Positions 17,401 to 25,361 of a stretch of DNA of 64,000 nucleotides are shown piece by piece (the stretch's first letter is position 1; each line of letters begins with the position of its first letter). The position numbers and the translations under genes are program-made. Origin of the DNA: Variovorax sp. PBS-H4 (GTDB taxonomy: Bacteria > Pseudomonadota > Gammaproteobacteria > Burkholderiales > Burkholderiaceae_C); contig NZ_LR594675.1 in assembly GCF_901827205.1 (NCBI RefSeq), positions 4,712,001 to 4,776,000 of the forward strand, in the 5' to 3' direction. The notes beneath the pieces are model-generated. The model worked only from the letters and a program-made list of their open reading frames with translations, was not told the origin of the DNA and searched no databases.

Positions 17401-17472
17401 TTGCGCGACTGTCGATGCTCGCGCGACTGTCGGTGCTTGCGTGACTGTCGGTGCTTGCGTGACTCGCTAGTC
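17401..17472. repeat. 18-bp tandem repeat, about 3.5 copies
   Basis: Units are TTGCGCGACTGTCGATGC (17401), TCGCGCGACTGTCGGTGC (17419), TTGCGTGACTGTCGGTGC (17437) and a decayed fourth (17455). It lies between the transporter stop and the large inverted repeat. Being a multiple of three it leaves frames open, but nothing suggests it is coding. Confidence 0.8.
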
Positions 17473-17474
17473 TT

Positions 17475-17725
17475 ACGTTGCGCTTGGGGTGAGGCTGGAG
17501 CCGGGGCGTCGTCCCGGCAGCCGAGTCACTTTCTTTTGCTTCGCCAAAAGAAAGTAACCAAAGAAAAGGCGACCCCACTGGCCGCAGCCCTCCGCTTCGC
17601 TACGGGAAGCCTCCGGTGCTCGCTTTTCGCGGGGTCCGCGCAAACTCGCTTCGCTCAAACACGCGCGGCCCTGATCCGCGAAAAGCTCCGCTCCTCGGCT
17701 ACGGCCAGAGGGGACCTGGAATCCA
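17475..17725. repeat. Left arm of large imperfect inverted repeat
   Basis: It begins ACGTTGCGCTT and holds the AT-rich core CTTTCTTTTGCTTCGCCAAA, then AGAAAGTAACCAAAGAAAAG and GCGACCCC, and later CGCGGCCCTGATCCGCGAAA. It pairs with 17951-18202; similarity is highest over 17496-17700 and decays at both ends. The arms contain shorter hairpins of their own (TTTCTTTTG ... CAAAAGAAA). The 17367-18272 stretch has no gene I can support. Confidence 0.85.
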
Positions 17726-17840
17726 ACGCGCCATGGCGCGTCCTTGTGTGGTGTGCAGATGGGCATGAGCTTCGAGTCTTCGCTCACGCTAGCAGTCGAG
17801 CACACGCACATCACACGCGCATAGGCACATTCCATGTCCA

Positions 17841-17876
17841 TGCCCGTGCCCGTGCTCGTGCTCGTGCTCGTGCTCA
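17841..17876. repeat. Hexanucleotide repeat TGCYCG, six units
   Basis: Two TGCCCG units, three TGCTCG units and a final TGCTCA. It lies in the unpaired centre of the large inverted repeat. Confidence 0.75.
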
Positions 17877-17950
17877 AGTGCGAGGCGCATACGCACGCAC
17901 CTGTTCCAGGCCTCGCGCAGCGAGGCCGTTGGTGGCCGAGCGAAGCAATG

Positions 17951-18202
17951 GCCCGTCCATATCCCCTCTGCGCGTGCCGAGGAGCGGAGCTTTTCGCGGA
18001 TCAGGGCCGCGCGTGTTTGAGCCGCAGGCGAGTTTGCGCGGACCCCGCGAAAAGCGAGCACCGCAGGTTGCCCGTAGCGAAGCGAAGGGTCACGCGCAGT
18101 GGGGTCGCCTTTTCTTTGGTTACTTTCTTTTGGCGAAGCAAAAGAAAGTGACTCGGCTGCCGGGACGACGCCCCGGCTCCAGCCTTCAACAAAGCGCAAC
18201 GT
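17951..18202. repeat. Right arm of large imperfect inverted repeat
   Basis: Reverse complement of the left arm, from GCCGAGGAGCGGAGCTTTTC through the GGTTACTTTCTTTTGGCGAA core to AAAGCGCAACGT. The centre between the arms is about 225 bp. The right arm ends about 70 bases from the stop of the aldehyde dehydrogenase gene, so it sits where that gene and the plus-strand transporter gene converge. Confidence 0.85.
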
Positions 18203-18272
18203 CCCAATCGAAGACCGGTGCACCTCACCCAGCCCCCTCCCAGAGGGAAAGGGAAAGACGGAACCAAAGAAA

Positions 18273-19709
18273 TCAAGCCAACGTATACGCCGTCTTCACC
18301 ACAGTAAAAAACTCCTGCGCATACCGCCCCTGCTCCCGCGCCCCATAGCTCGACCCCTTCCTCCCGCCAAAAGGCACGTGGTAATCGACGCCCGCAGTCG
18401 GCAGGTTCACCATCACCATCCCCGCCTGGCTGTGCCGCTTGAAGTGCGTCGCGTACTTCAGCGAAGTCGTGGCGATGCCTGCGGACAGCCCGAACTCCGT
18501 GTCGTTCGCCGTCGCCAGCGCCTCCTCGTAGTTCTTCACGCGGATGACGCTCGCCACCGGCCCGAAGATCTCTTCCTTGTTGATGCGCATGCTTCCGACC
18601 GTTTCGCTGAACAGCGCGGGCGACATGTAGTAGCCCTCGGTGTCCAGCCTCAACCGGTCGCCGCCAGCCACGAGGCTGGCGCCTTCGCCCCGGCCGATGT
18701 CGATGTACTCCAGGTCTTGCTGCAGTTGGCTCTCGCTGGAGACCGGGCCGATGTCGGTGCCCTGCGCCAGCGCATCGCCGACCTTGATCTTCGCCATGCG
18801 CGCCTTCATCGCCTCGATGAACTTCGGGTAGATGCCCTCGGTCACGATCAGCCGGCTCGACGCGGTGCAGCGCTGGCCGGTCGAATAGAAAGCGCTCTGC
18901 ACGCTGAGCTCGACCGCCTGGTTCAGGTCGGCATCGTCGAGCACCACCTGCGGATTCTTGCCGCCCATCTCGAGCTGCACCTTCTTGTGCGTCGTGGCGC
19001 ATTGCACCGCGATGCGGCGGCCGACGCCGACCGAACCGGTGAAGCTGATGGCCTGGATGCCCGGATGGTTGACCAGCGCATCGCCGATGACGCTGCCGCG
19101 CCCCATCACCAGGTTGAAGACGCCGGCCGGGATGCCCGAGCGGCTGATGATCTCGGCCAGCGCCCAGGCGCAGCCGGGCACCAGGTCGGCGGGCTTGAGC
19201 ACCACGCAGTTGCCGTAGGCCAGCGCGGGCGCCACCTTCCAGGCCGGGATCGCGATCGGAAAGTTCCACGGGGTGATCAGCCCCACCACGCCGACCGGCT
19301 CGCGCGTGATCTCGATGCCGATGCCGGGGCGCACCGACGGGATCACCTCGCCCGCCAGGCGCAGGCATTCGCCAGCGAAGAACTTGAAGATGTGGCCGGC
19401 GCGCGTCGCCTCGCCGATGCCTTCGGCGCGGGTCTTGCCCTCCTCGCGCGCCAGCAGCGTGCCCAGCTCTTCCTTGCGCGCCAGGATCTCGTTGCCGATC
19501 TTGTCCAACGCATCCGAGCGCGCCTGCACGCTGCCGGTGGACCAGGCCGGGAAGGCGGCGTTGGCAGCCGCCACCGCTTCATCGACCTGGGCCGCGTCAC
19601 CCTGGGCGTAGTGGCCGAGCACGTCCTGCAGGTTGCTCGGGTTGGTGTTGGGGCTGTAGCTGGCGCCGCTGCGCCATTCGCCGTTGATCAGGTTGTCGAA
19701 GTTCTGCAT
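18273..19709 (-). CDS. 2,5-dioxovalerate (alpha-ketoglutarate semialdehyde) dehydrogenase
   Basis: A 478-residue aldehyde dehydrogenase. NAD(P) and substrate segments seen are ITPWNFPIAIPAWK, FTGSVGVGRRIA, catalytic Glu in LEMGGKNPQ and catalytic Cys in TGQRCTASS (near residue 287). The general family alone would not fix the substrate, but it lies 110 bases behind kdgD on the same strand, whose product is 2,5-dioxovalerate; this gives 2-oxoglutarate. The start at 19709 (MQNFDNLINGEW) is the family start; the frame is open 18 codons upstream. Confidence 0.9.
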   Translation of the reverse strand: MQNFDNLINGEWRSGASYSPNTNPSNLQDVLGHYAQGDAAQVDEAVAAANAAFPAWSTGSVQARSDALDKIGNEILARKEELGTLLAREEGKTRAEGIGEATRAGHIFKFFAGECLRLAGEVIPSVRPGIGIEITREPVGVVGLITPWNFPIAIPAWKVAPALAYGNCVVLKPADLVPGCAWALAEIISRSGIPAGVFNLVMGRGSVIGDALVNHPGIQAISFTGSVGVGRRIAVQCATTHKKVQLEMGGKNPQVVLDDADLNQAVELSVQSAFYSTGQRCTASSRLIVTEGIYPKFIEAMKARMAKIKVGDALAQGTDIGPVSSESQLQQDLEYIDIGRGEGASLVAGGDRLRLDTEGYYMSPALFSETVGSMRINKEEIFGPVASVIRVKNYEEALATANDTEFGLSAGIATTSLKYATHFKRHSQAGMVMVNLPTAGVDYHVPFGGRKGSSYGAREQGRYAQEFFTVVKTAYTLA

Positions 19710-19819
19710 GACAGTCCTTGTGTCGGTCGGAAAAAATGCGGGGCCGTCTGGGCGGCCCCGCACGCTGTCTCAAGAATAGGCGAGCCGCGGCGCGTCGGCC
19801 AGGGCGCCGCCCTGCAACC

Positions 19820-20731
19820 CTACTGCGGCCCGAGTTGGCCGATGAGCGAGGCCAGGGCGTCGTACTCCTGCGGCTTGAGTTCGGTGAGCGGCGTGCGCAC
19901 CGGTCCTGCGTCGTGCCCGACGATGCGCGCCCCGGCCTTGACGATGCTCACCGCATAGCCCTGGCCCTTGTTGCGGATCTCGAGGTAAGGCATGAAGAAC
20001 TGCTTGAGCAGCCGGTGCTGCGTCGCCGTGTCGTCGGCCGCCACCGCCTTGTAGAAGTCCATCGCGGTCTTCGGAATGAAGTTGAAGACCGCCGAGGAAT
20101 ACACCGGCGTGCCCAGCGCCTTGTAGGCCGCCGCGTAGACCTCGGCCGTCGGCAGGCCGCCGAGATAGGCGAAGCGATCGCCCATGCGCAGGTGGATCGA
20201 GCTCATGAGCTCGATGTCGCCGATGCCATCCTTGAAGCCGACGAGATTGGGGCAGCGCTCGGCCAGCTTCGCCAGGGTATCGGGGTACAGCCTGCTCTGG
20301 CCGCGGTTGTAGACGATGACGCCGAACTTCACGCTCTTGCACACCGCCTCCACGTGCGCGGCCAGTCCTTCCTGGCCGGCTTCGGTCAGGTAGTGCGGCA
20401 GCAGCAGGACGCCGTGGGCGCCGGCCTTCTCGGCAGCCTGCGCGCACTGGATCGCAAAGCGCGTGGGGCCACCCGCGCCCGCGATGATCGGCACCTTGCC
20501 GCGGCAGGTCTGCACCGCCGTCTCGATGATCTCCGGGTACTCGTCACTGGTAAGCGAGAAGAACTCGCCCGTGCCGCCGGCGGCGAACAGCGCGCTCGCG
20601 CCGTAGGGGGCCAGCCATTCAAGGCGCTCGATGTAACCCCTCTTGTGGAAGTTGCCCTCGGCATCGAAGTCGGTCAACGGAAAAGACAGCAGGCCGGAGC
20701 CCATGATGGATTTGAGTTCCTGGGGATTCAT
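19820..20731 (-). CDS. kdgD: 5-dehydro-4-deoxyglucarate dehydratase
   Basis: A 303-residue DHDPS/NAL-type barrel that dehydrates and decarboxylates 5-keto-4-deoxyglucarate to 2,5-dioxovalerate. The Schiff-base Lys is in LVGFKDGIGD (about residue 185), the catalytic Tyr in VIVYNRGQ, and GGTGEFFSLT near residue 50 is the carboxylate-binding loop in its KdgD form. It lies between a Bug receptor (upstream, with two REP-like repeats between) and the semialdehyde dehydrogenase. It completes the aldarate route started on the divergent arm by garD. Confidence 0.93.
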   Translation of the reverse strand: MNPQELKSIMGSGLLSFPLTDFDAEGNFHKRGYIERLEWLAPYGASALFAAGGTGEFFSLTSDEYPEIIETAVQTCRGKVPIIAGAGGPTRFAIQCAQAAEKAGAHGVLLLPHYLTEAGQEGLAAHVEAVCKSVKFGVIVYNRGQSRLYPDTLAKLAERCPNLVGFKDGIGDIELMSSIHLRMGDRFAYLGGLPTAEVYAAAYKALGTPVYSSAVFNFIPKTAMDFYKAVAADDTATQHRLLKQFFMPYLEIRNKGQGYAVSIVKAGARIVGHDAGPVRTPLTELKPQEYDALASLIGQLGPQ

Positions 20732-20770
20732 CCAAAGATCCTAAAAAAAGAGTGAAGGAAAGTCGGGGAA

Positions 20771-20853
20771 CACCGCGGAACCGGCTTTGCCGGGCTGCTG
20801 GTGTTGCCCCCGGTGGGGGGTGGGCGGCTACACGAAGTGAGCCAACCTGGGGG
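20771..20853. repeat. REP-like intergenic repeat, copy 3
   Basis: Same family as 5925-6105, opposite orientation on the plus strand (CACCGCGGAACCGGCTTTGC ... GGTGGGGGGTGGGCGGC ... CCAACCTGGGG). It lies between the Bug receptor stop and the kdgD start, again within a transcription unit. Confidence 0.85.
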
Positions 20854-20865
20854 AGAGCCAAGTAA

Positions 20866-20946
20866 CGCCGCGGAACCGGCTTTGCCGGGCCGCTGGTGTT
20901 GCCTCCGTAAAAAAGGGGGCGGCCACACGAAGTGAGGCACCCTGGG
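20866..20946. repeat. REP-like intergenic repeat, copy 4 (diverged)
   Basis: It keeps GCCGCGGAACCGGCTTTGCC and GGCCACACGAAGTGAGGCAC but has lost the C-run/G-run hairpin, replaced by CTCCGTAAAAAAGGGGGC. It ends 9 bases from the receptor stop codon. Confidence 0.8.
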
Positions 20947-20954
20947 ACAGAGCT

Positions 20955-21926
20955 TCAGTCAAGCTTGATCTGCGCCGCGTCGACCACTTTGGCCCAGCGC
21001 GCGCGTTCCTTGTTGAAGAACTGCTCCTGCTCGGCGGGCGTCATGGTCACGACTTCGGCGCCTTGCCCGGCCAGGCGCGAGCGGATGTCGGCCGAGCGAA
21101 TGATGGCGACCAGCTCCTTGTTGAGGCGCTGGATGACGGCGTCGGGCGTGCCGCGCGGCGCCAGCAGGCCCTGCCACGTGCCCGACTCGAAGCCCGCCAC
21201 GCCCTGCTCGGCGATGGTGGGCACGTCGCCGATCAGCGGCATGCGGGTGGACTTGGAAACGCCCAGCACCTTGAGCTTGCCGCTCTGCACGTGCGGCAGC
21301 GTGGCGAGCATGCCGTTCATCAGCACCTGGGTCTGGCCGCCGACCGTGTCCTGGATGGCCTGCACGCCGCCCTTGTACGGCACGTACTGCCAGCGCGCGC
21401 CGCTCGCGCGCTCGAGCGCCACGCCGGCCAGGTGGGGGGCGCTGCCGGTGGCGGTCACCGCGAAGTTCAGGTCGGCCTTCTTCGACAGCGCGACCAGTTC
21501 CTTCAGGCTGCTCGCCTGCACGGACGGATGCACCACCAGCAGGTGCGGCGAATAGGCCAGCATGGTGACGCCGCGCAGGTCCTTCGAGGGATCGAAGGAG
21601 AGCTTGGTGTAGACCGATGGGCTGATCGCCAGCGCGCCGACGTCGCAAAGCAACAGCGTGTAGCCGTCGCCCGGGGCCTTGGCCACGAGGTCGGCGCCGA
21701 GGTTGCCGTTGGCGCCCGCGCGGTTCTCCACGATCACCGATTGCTTGAGCGCCTCCGACAGGGGCTGGCTGATGGCGCGCGCGATGATGTCGGACGAGCC
21801 CCCCGGCGGGTACGGCACCACGATGCGCACGGGCTTGGAAGGCCAGGCGTCGGCTGCATGCGCAGCGCTGGCCAGCAGGCTGACGCCGACGGCGCCGAGC
21901 ACGAGATCGCGTCGATTCAAGGTCAT
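20955..21926 (-). CDS. Bug-family (tripartite tricarboxylate transporter) substrate-binding protein
   Basis: A 323-residue periplasmic receptor. A signal peptide with twin-arginine-like MTLNRRDLVLGAVG ends AHA; the mature part opens WPSKPVRIVVPYPPGGSSDI, the family's ligand-loop signature. The typical second loop, PYKGGVQAIQDTVGG, is present. No TctA/TctB permease genes are in the window. As first gene before kdgD and the semialdehyde dehydrogenase, it probably binds an aldarate or uronate. The regulator-like motif at 21994-22013 lies 68 bases upstream of its ATG. Confidence 0.9.
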   Translation of the reverse strand: MTLNRRDLVLGAVGVSLLASAAHAADAWPSKPVRIVVPYPPGGSSDIIARAISQPLSEALKQSVIVENRAGANGNLGADLVAKAPGDGYTLLLCDVGALAISPSVYTKLSFDPSKDLRGVTMLAYSPHLLVVHPSVQASSLKELVALSKKADLNFAVTATGSAPHLAGVALERASGARWQYVPYKGGVQAIQDTVGGQTQVLMNGMLATLPHVQSGKLKVLGVSKSTRMPLIGDVPTIAEQGVAGFESGTWQGLLAPRGTPDAVIQRLNKELVAIIRSADIRSRLAGQGAEVVTMTPAEQEQFFNKERARWAKVVDAAQIKLD

Positions 21927-21993
21927 GACTTGGGTCTCCTAATGAAGGGGATGGGAAGTGCGTGCGGGCACGCCGAAGTCTGGGTTGTTCTAA

Positions 21994-22013
21994 GTTATCA
22001 GTCATCGTACAAC
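21994..22013. promoter_or_regulatory. Predicted operator of the uronate GntR regulator, site 1
   Basis: It reads GTTATCAGTCATCGTACAAC on the plus strand and matches 17 of 20 bases of site 2 (22884-22903, minus strand). It is also flanked by TAAGTT/AACTTA dyad arms (21991-22016). It lies in the promoter gap of the Bug receptor-kdgD-dehydrogenase operon. The same motif before both arms of the island suggests one regulator. Confidence 0.65.
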
Positions 22014-22047
22014 TTAAGACGTGCGATGTCCAGCGATCGGACGCCGT

Positions 22048-22860
22048 TCAGGCGGAAGGTTCCTCGCCACCTTGCGCAGGTGCCTTGCTTTCGCGCTGGG
22101 CGGCTTCCTGCGCAACGCGCAGGCGCTCGCGGCTGTTCGTCAGATGGATGCGCATGGCCGCCCGTGCCGAGTCCGGATCGCCTCGCGCGATGGCTGCATA
22201 GATTTCTTCGTGCTCGCGGTTGACCCGGCTCAGGTACTCGCCGCGGCGGTCGTGGTTGCGGATGGCCGTGATGCGGGTCCGCGGAATGATCGTGGTGCCG
22301 AGGTGGCTCATGATGTCCGCGAAGTACGGATTGCCGGTGGCCTGCGCAATTTGCAAGTGGAAGCGGAAGTCGGGTGCCACCGTGTCTCCTGCCACTGCCA
22401 CGTTGCGCTCGAAATCGTCCAGTGCGTCGCGCAATGCCGCCAATTGCTCCTCGGTGCGGCGGGTCGCCGCCAGGCCGGCCGATTCGGTCTCCAGGCTGAT
22501 TCGCAGTTCCAGCACCGCCAGCACGTCGACCGTGGTGGCGATATCGGAGGCCTCCAGCCGGAACATCCCCGGCGCCCGGGGCTGCAGCACGAAGGTGCCG
22601 ATGCCGTGGTGCGTTTCCACCAGCCCGCCGGCCTGCAGCTTCGACAGAGCCTCGCGCACCACGGTGCGGCTGACGCCGTAGGCCTGCATGATGGCCGACT
22701 CGGTCGGCAGCTTGTCGCCCGGGCGCAGTTGCTGGCTGCGGATCTTCTCCCCCAGGTCGTCGACCAGGCCGTGCGCCAGGCCGCGACCGCGGCGGCGCGG
22801 TCTTTCGACCGAGGTGGCCGGCTCGGCGGCTGCGGTTGTCCCGGTTGACAGGTTCGACAT
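22048..22860 (-). CDS. GntR-family (FCD domain) regulator of the uronate island
   Basis: A 270-residue protein: basic linker (PRRRGRG, about residue 20), winged helix with LRPGDKLPTESAIMQAYG and VSRTVVREALSKLQAGG (residues 45-85), then an FCD domain with FRFHLQIAQATGNPYF. It resembles UxuR/ExuR-group regulators in layout. It is divergent from uronate dehydrogenase and upstream of the Bug receptor operon; near-identical motifs flank it on both sides, so it most likely represses both arms and itself, with an aldarate, lactone or uronate as inducer. The ATG at 22860 excludes 22 upstream residues that lie over the promoter region. Confidence 0.9.
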   Translation of the reverse strand: MSNLSTGTTAAAEPATSVERPRRRGRGLAHGLVDDLGEKIRSQQLRPGDKLPTESAIMQAYGVSRTVVREALSKLQAGGLVETHHGIGTFVLQPRAPGMFRLEASDIATTVDVLAVLELRISLETESAGLAATRRTEEQLAALRDALDDFERNVAVAGDTVAPDFRFHLQIAQATGNPYFADIMSHLGTTIIPRTRITAIRNHDRRGEYLSRVNREHEEIYAAIARGDPDSARAAMRIHLTNSRERLRVAQEAAQRESKAPAQGGEEPSA

Positions 22861-22883
22861 GGGGTGATGATAATCACCCGAGC

Positions 22884-22903
22884 GTTGTACGACAACCGAT
22901 AAC
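22884..22903. promoter_or_regulatory. Predicted operator of the uronate GntR regulator, site 2
   Basis: The minus strand reads GTTATCGGTTGTCGTACAAC. It includes a perfect palindrome TTGTCGTACAA (22885-22895), a form typical of FCD-type GntR operators. It lies between the divergent starts of the regulator (22860) and uronate dehydrogenase (22929). Confidence 0.7.
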
Positions 22904-22928
22904 CTACGACTCACAGAGACAAGCAACG

Positions 22929-23747
22929 ATGAGTGCGCCTTCCTCCCCTCCCCGTTTGAATCGATTGCTGTTGACCGGAGCCGCTGGCGGACTGGGCAAG
23001 GTACTGCGCGAACGCCTGCGTCCCTTTGCCCGCACGTTGCGGGTGTCCGACATCGCCGCGCTCGCGCCGGCCGAAGGCTCCCACGAAGAGGTCGTGCCCT
23101 GCGACCTCTCCGACAATGCCGCCGTCGATGCGATGGTCGCCGGCTGCGACGCGATCGTGCACCTTGGGGGCGTCTCCGTCGAACGCCCTTTCGAGGAAGT
23201 CCTCGAGGCCAACATCAAGGGCGTCTTCCATATATATGAAGGTGCGCGCCGTCACGGCGTCAAGCGAGTAGTCTTCGCCAGCTCCAACCATGTGATCGGC
23301 TTCTACAAGCAAAGCGAAAAGATCGACGCCCACGCGGCGCGCCGGCCCGACGGCTACTACGGCCTGTCGAAGTCATTCGGCGAGGACGTGGCCCAGTTCT
23401 ACTTCGACCGCTGGGGCATCGAGACGGTGAGCATCCGCATCGGCTCCTCGTTCCCCGAACCGGCCAACCGCCGGATGATGAGCACCTGGCTCAGCTACCG
23501 CGACCTGACAGCGCTGATCGAGAAGTCGCTGTTCACGCCGGACATCGGGCACATGGTGGTCTACGGCATGTCCGCCAACCGCGACGTCTGGTGGGACAAC
23601 CACGCCGCGGCGCAGCTCGGCTTCCAGCCGCAGGACAGCTCGGAGGTCTTCCGCGCCAAGGTCGAGGCCCAGCCGCCGGTGGCTGCCGACGATCCCAATG
23701 CCGTCTACCAGGGCGGCGCTTTCACGGCGCAAGGCCCGTTCGAATGA
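22929..23747 (+). CDS. udh: Uronate dehydrogenase (NAD-dependent)
   Basis: A 272-residue short-chain/extended Rossmann enzyme that oxidises galacturonate and glucuronate at C1 to the aldarolactone. The nucleotide site is LLTGAAGGLGKVLRERL; HLGGVSVERPFE, FASSNHVIGFY, YGLSKSFGED (Tyr-x3-Lys pair) and SIRIGSSFPEP closely follow the Agrobacterium Udh pattern as I recall it. It is the first gene of the plus arm. Start: ATG 22929; the open frame upstream covers the operator. Confidence 0.93.
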   Translation: MSAPSSPPRLNRLLLTGAAGGLGKVLRERLRPFARTLRVSDIAALAPAEGSHEEVVPCDLSDNAAVDAMVAGCDAIVHLGGVSVERPFEEVLEANIKGVFHIYEGARRHGVKRVVFASSNHVIGFYKQSEKIDAHAARRPDGYYGLSKSFGEDVAQFYFDRWGIETVSIRIGSSFPEPANRRMMSTWLSYRDLTALIEKSLFTPDIGHMVVYGMSANRDVWWDNHAAAQLGFQPQDSSEVFRAKVEAQPPVAADDPNAVYQGGAFTAQGPFE

Positions 23748-23817
23748 GATGTGCCGGCGGAAAGCGGGCCCCTCTTCTTTCTTCGTTCCAGATTCACACA
23801 ACACCTCGGAGACTTTC

Positions 23818-24813
23818 ATGACGTTTTCTCGCACTCTCATGGCTGCCTGCACGGCGGCAGCTGCCTTTGCCTGGGGCGCAACCCTTCCCACTCCGTCCCA
23901 GGCCCAGACGATGACGCTCAAGGCCGCCGACGTGCATCCCGCCGGCTATCCCAACGTCGTGGCGATCGAACACATGGGCAAGAAGCTCGAGGAGGCCACC
24001 AAGGGCCGCATCAAGCTCCAGATGTTCCCGGGCTCCGTGCTCGGCGGCGAGAAGGAGATGATCGAGCAGACGCAGGTGGGCGCCATCCAGATCCTGCGCA
24101 CCTCGCTCGGCCCCATCGGCCCCGTGGTGCCGGAGGTCAACGTCTTCAACATGCCTTTCGTATTCCGCGACGAAGCGCACATGCGCGCAGTGATCGACGG
24201 GCCGATCGGCCAGGAGATGCTCGACAAGATCACCGCCTCGCCCGCCAAGCTCGTCGGCCTCGGCTGGATGGACGGTGGCTCGCGCAGCCTCTATACGAAG
24301 AAGCCGGTGCGCACGCCCGCCGACCTGAAGGGCATGAAGATCCGGATGATGGGCAACCCCTTGTTCGTCGACACGATGAACGCGATGGGCGGCAACGGCA
24401 TCTCGATGGGCTATGGCGAAGTCTTCACGGCGATCCAGACTGGCGTGGTCGATGGCGCCGAGAACAACCCGCCCACCCTCTTCACCGCCAACCACTACCA
24501 GGCCGGCGCCAAGTACTACACGCAGACCAATCACCTGATCATTCCCGAGATCTTCGTCATGTCGAAGGTCACCTGGGACAAGCTGTCGAAGGACGATCAG
24601 GCGCTGGTCAAGAAGTTCTCGCGCGAGGCACAGATGGAGCAGCGCGCGCTGTGGGACAAGAGCGTCGCCGACTACACAGCCAAGCTGAAGGCGGCAGGCG
24701 TCGAATTCATCAATATCGACAACAAGCCGTTCTATGACGCGACCGCGCCGGTTCGGGCCAAGTACGGCGCGGACTACGCCACCCTGATCAAGCGCATCGA
24801 AGCCACCAAGTAG
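23818..24813 (+). CDS. dctP: TRAP transporter substrate-binding protein DctP
   Basis: A 331-residue periplasmic receptor. Signal peptide to about residue 30 (PSQAQ). DctP-family features include HMGKKLEEATKGRIKLQMFP, the conserved Arg region GGSRSLYT, and GYGEVFTAIQTGVVDGAENN. It lies 70 bases after udh and 17 before dctQ. The operon points to a uronate or aldarate ligand, bound through the conserved arginine. Confidence 0.94.
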   Translation: MTFSRTLMAACTAAAAFAWGATLPTPSQAQTMTLKAADVHPAGYPNVVAIEHMGKKLEEATKGRIKLQMFPGSVLGGEKEMIEQTQVGAIQILRTSLGPIGPVVPEVNVFNMPFVFRDEAHMRAVIDGPIGQEMLDKITASPAKLVGLGWMDGGSRSLYTKKPVRTPADLKGMKIRMMGNPLFVDTMNAMGGNGISMGYGEVFTAIQTGVVDGAENNPPTLFTANHYQAGAKYYTQTNHLIIPEIFVMSKVTWDKLSKDDQALVKKFSREAQMEQRALWDKSVADYTAKLKAAGVEFINIDNKPFYDATAPVRAKYGADYATLIKRIEATK

Positions 24814-24830
24814 CAGGGAGCGCTTTCCCC

Positions 24831-25361
24831 ATGGATCCCCTCTTCGTGCGCGCTTGCGACCGGCTCTACCTCGCCTGCATCTGGCTGGCCGGTTTCGCCA
24901 TCTTCCTGATGTCCCTGATCATTCCCTGGGGGGTATTCACGCGGTACGTGCTCGGCACCGGATCGCAGTGGCCGGAACCCGTCGCCATCCTGTTCATGAT
25001 GGTATTCACCTTCATCGGCGCTGCGGCGGCTTATCGGGCCGGTGCCCACATCGCCGTCTCGATGATCACCGACCTGCTGCGCGAGCCCCTGAAGAAGGCG
25101 CTCGCAGTGCTGGTGGATCTGCTGATGATCGTCGTGTGCGCGTTCGTCGCCTATTACGGCACGCGGCTGTGCATGGAGACCTGGCACCAGTCGATCAGCG
25201 AGCTGCCCTGGCTGCCCGTCGGGGTCACGTATGCCGCGCTGCCCGCCGGCTCGGCGGTGACGCTGGTCTTCGTGATCGAGCGCATGGCTTGCGGGAGTCA
25301 GGCCCATCGCAACGTCGTGCGCTACGAGGAAGGCGCTGACGCCCCCGAGGGAGCGCGCTGA
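24831..25361 (+). CDS. dctQ: TRAP transporter small permease DctQ
   Basis: A 176-residue inner-membrane protein with four hydrophobic segments (about residues 13-33, 50-68, 88-110, 134-154). The motif WPEPVAILFMMVFTFIGAAA is usual for DctQ. Its TGA overlaps the dctM ATG (TGATG at 25359-25363). It bridges the receptor and the large subunit. Confidence 0.93.
   Translation: MDPLFVRACDRLYLACIWLAGFAIFLMSLIIPWGVFTRYVLGTGSQWPEPVAILFMMVFTFIGAAAAYRAGAHIAVSMITDLLREPLKKALAVLVDLLMIVVCAFVAYYGTRLCMETWHQSISELPWLPVGVTYAALPAGSAVTLVFVIERMACGSQAHRNVVRYEEGADAPEGAR

Noticed and set aside
17401..17472. Possible CRISPR array
   Set aside because: The repeats are contiguous 18-mers with no spacers, and no cas gene is present.
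17401..18348. A long plus-strand frame starting MRDCRCSRDCRC
   Set aside because: It translates the 18-bp tandem repeat and both arms of the inverted repeat, so its openness is explained by the repeats.
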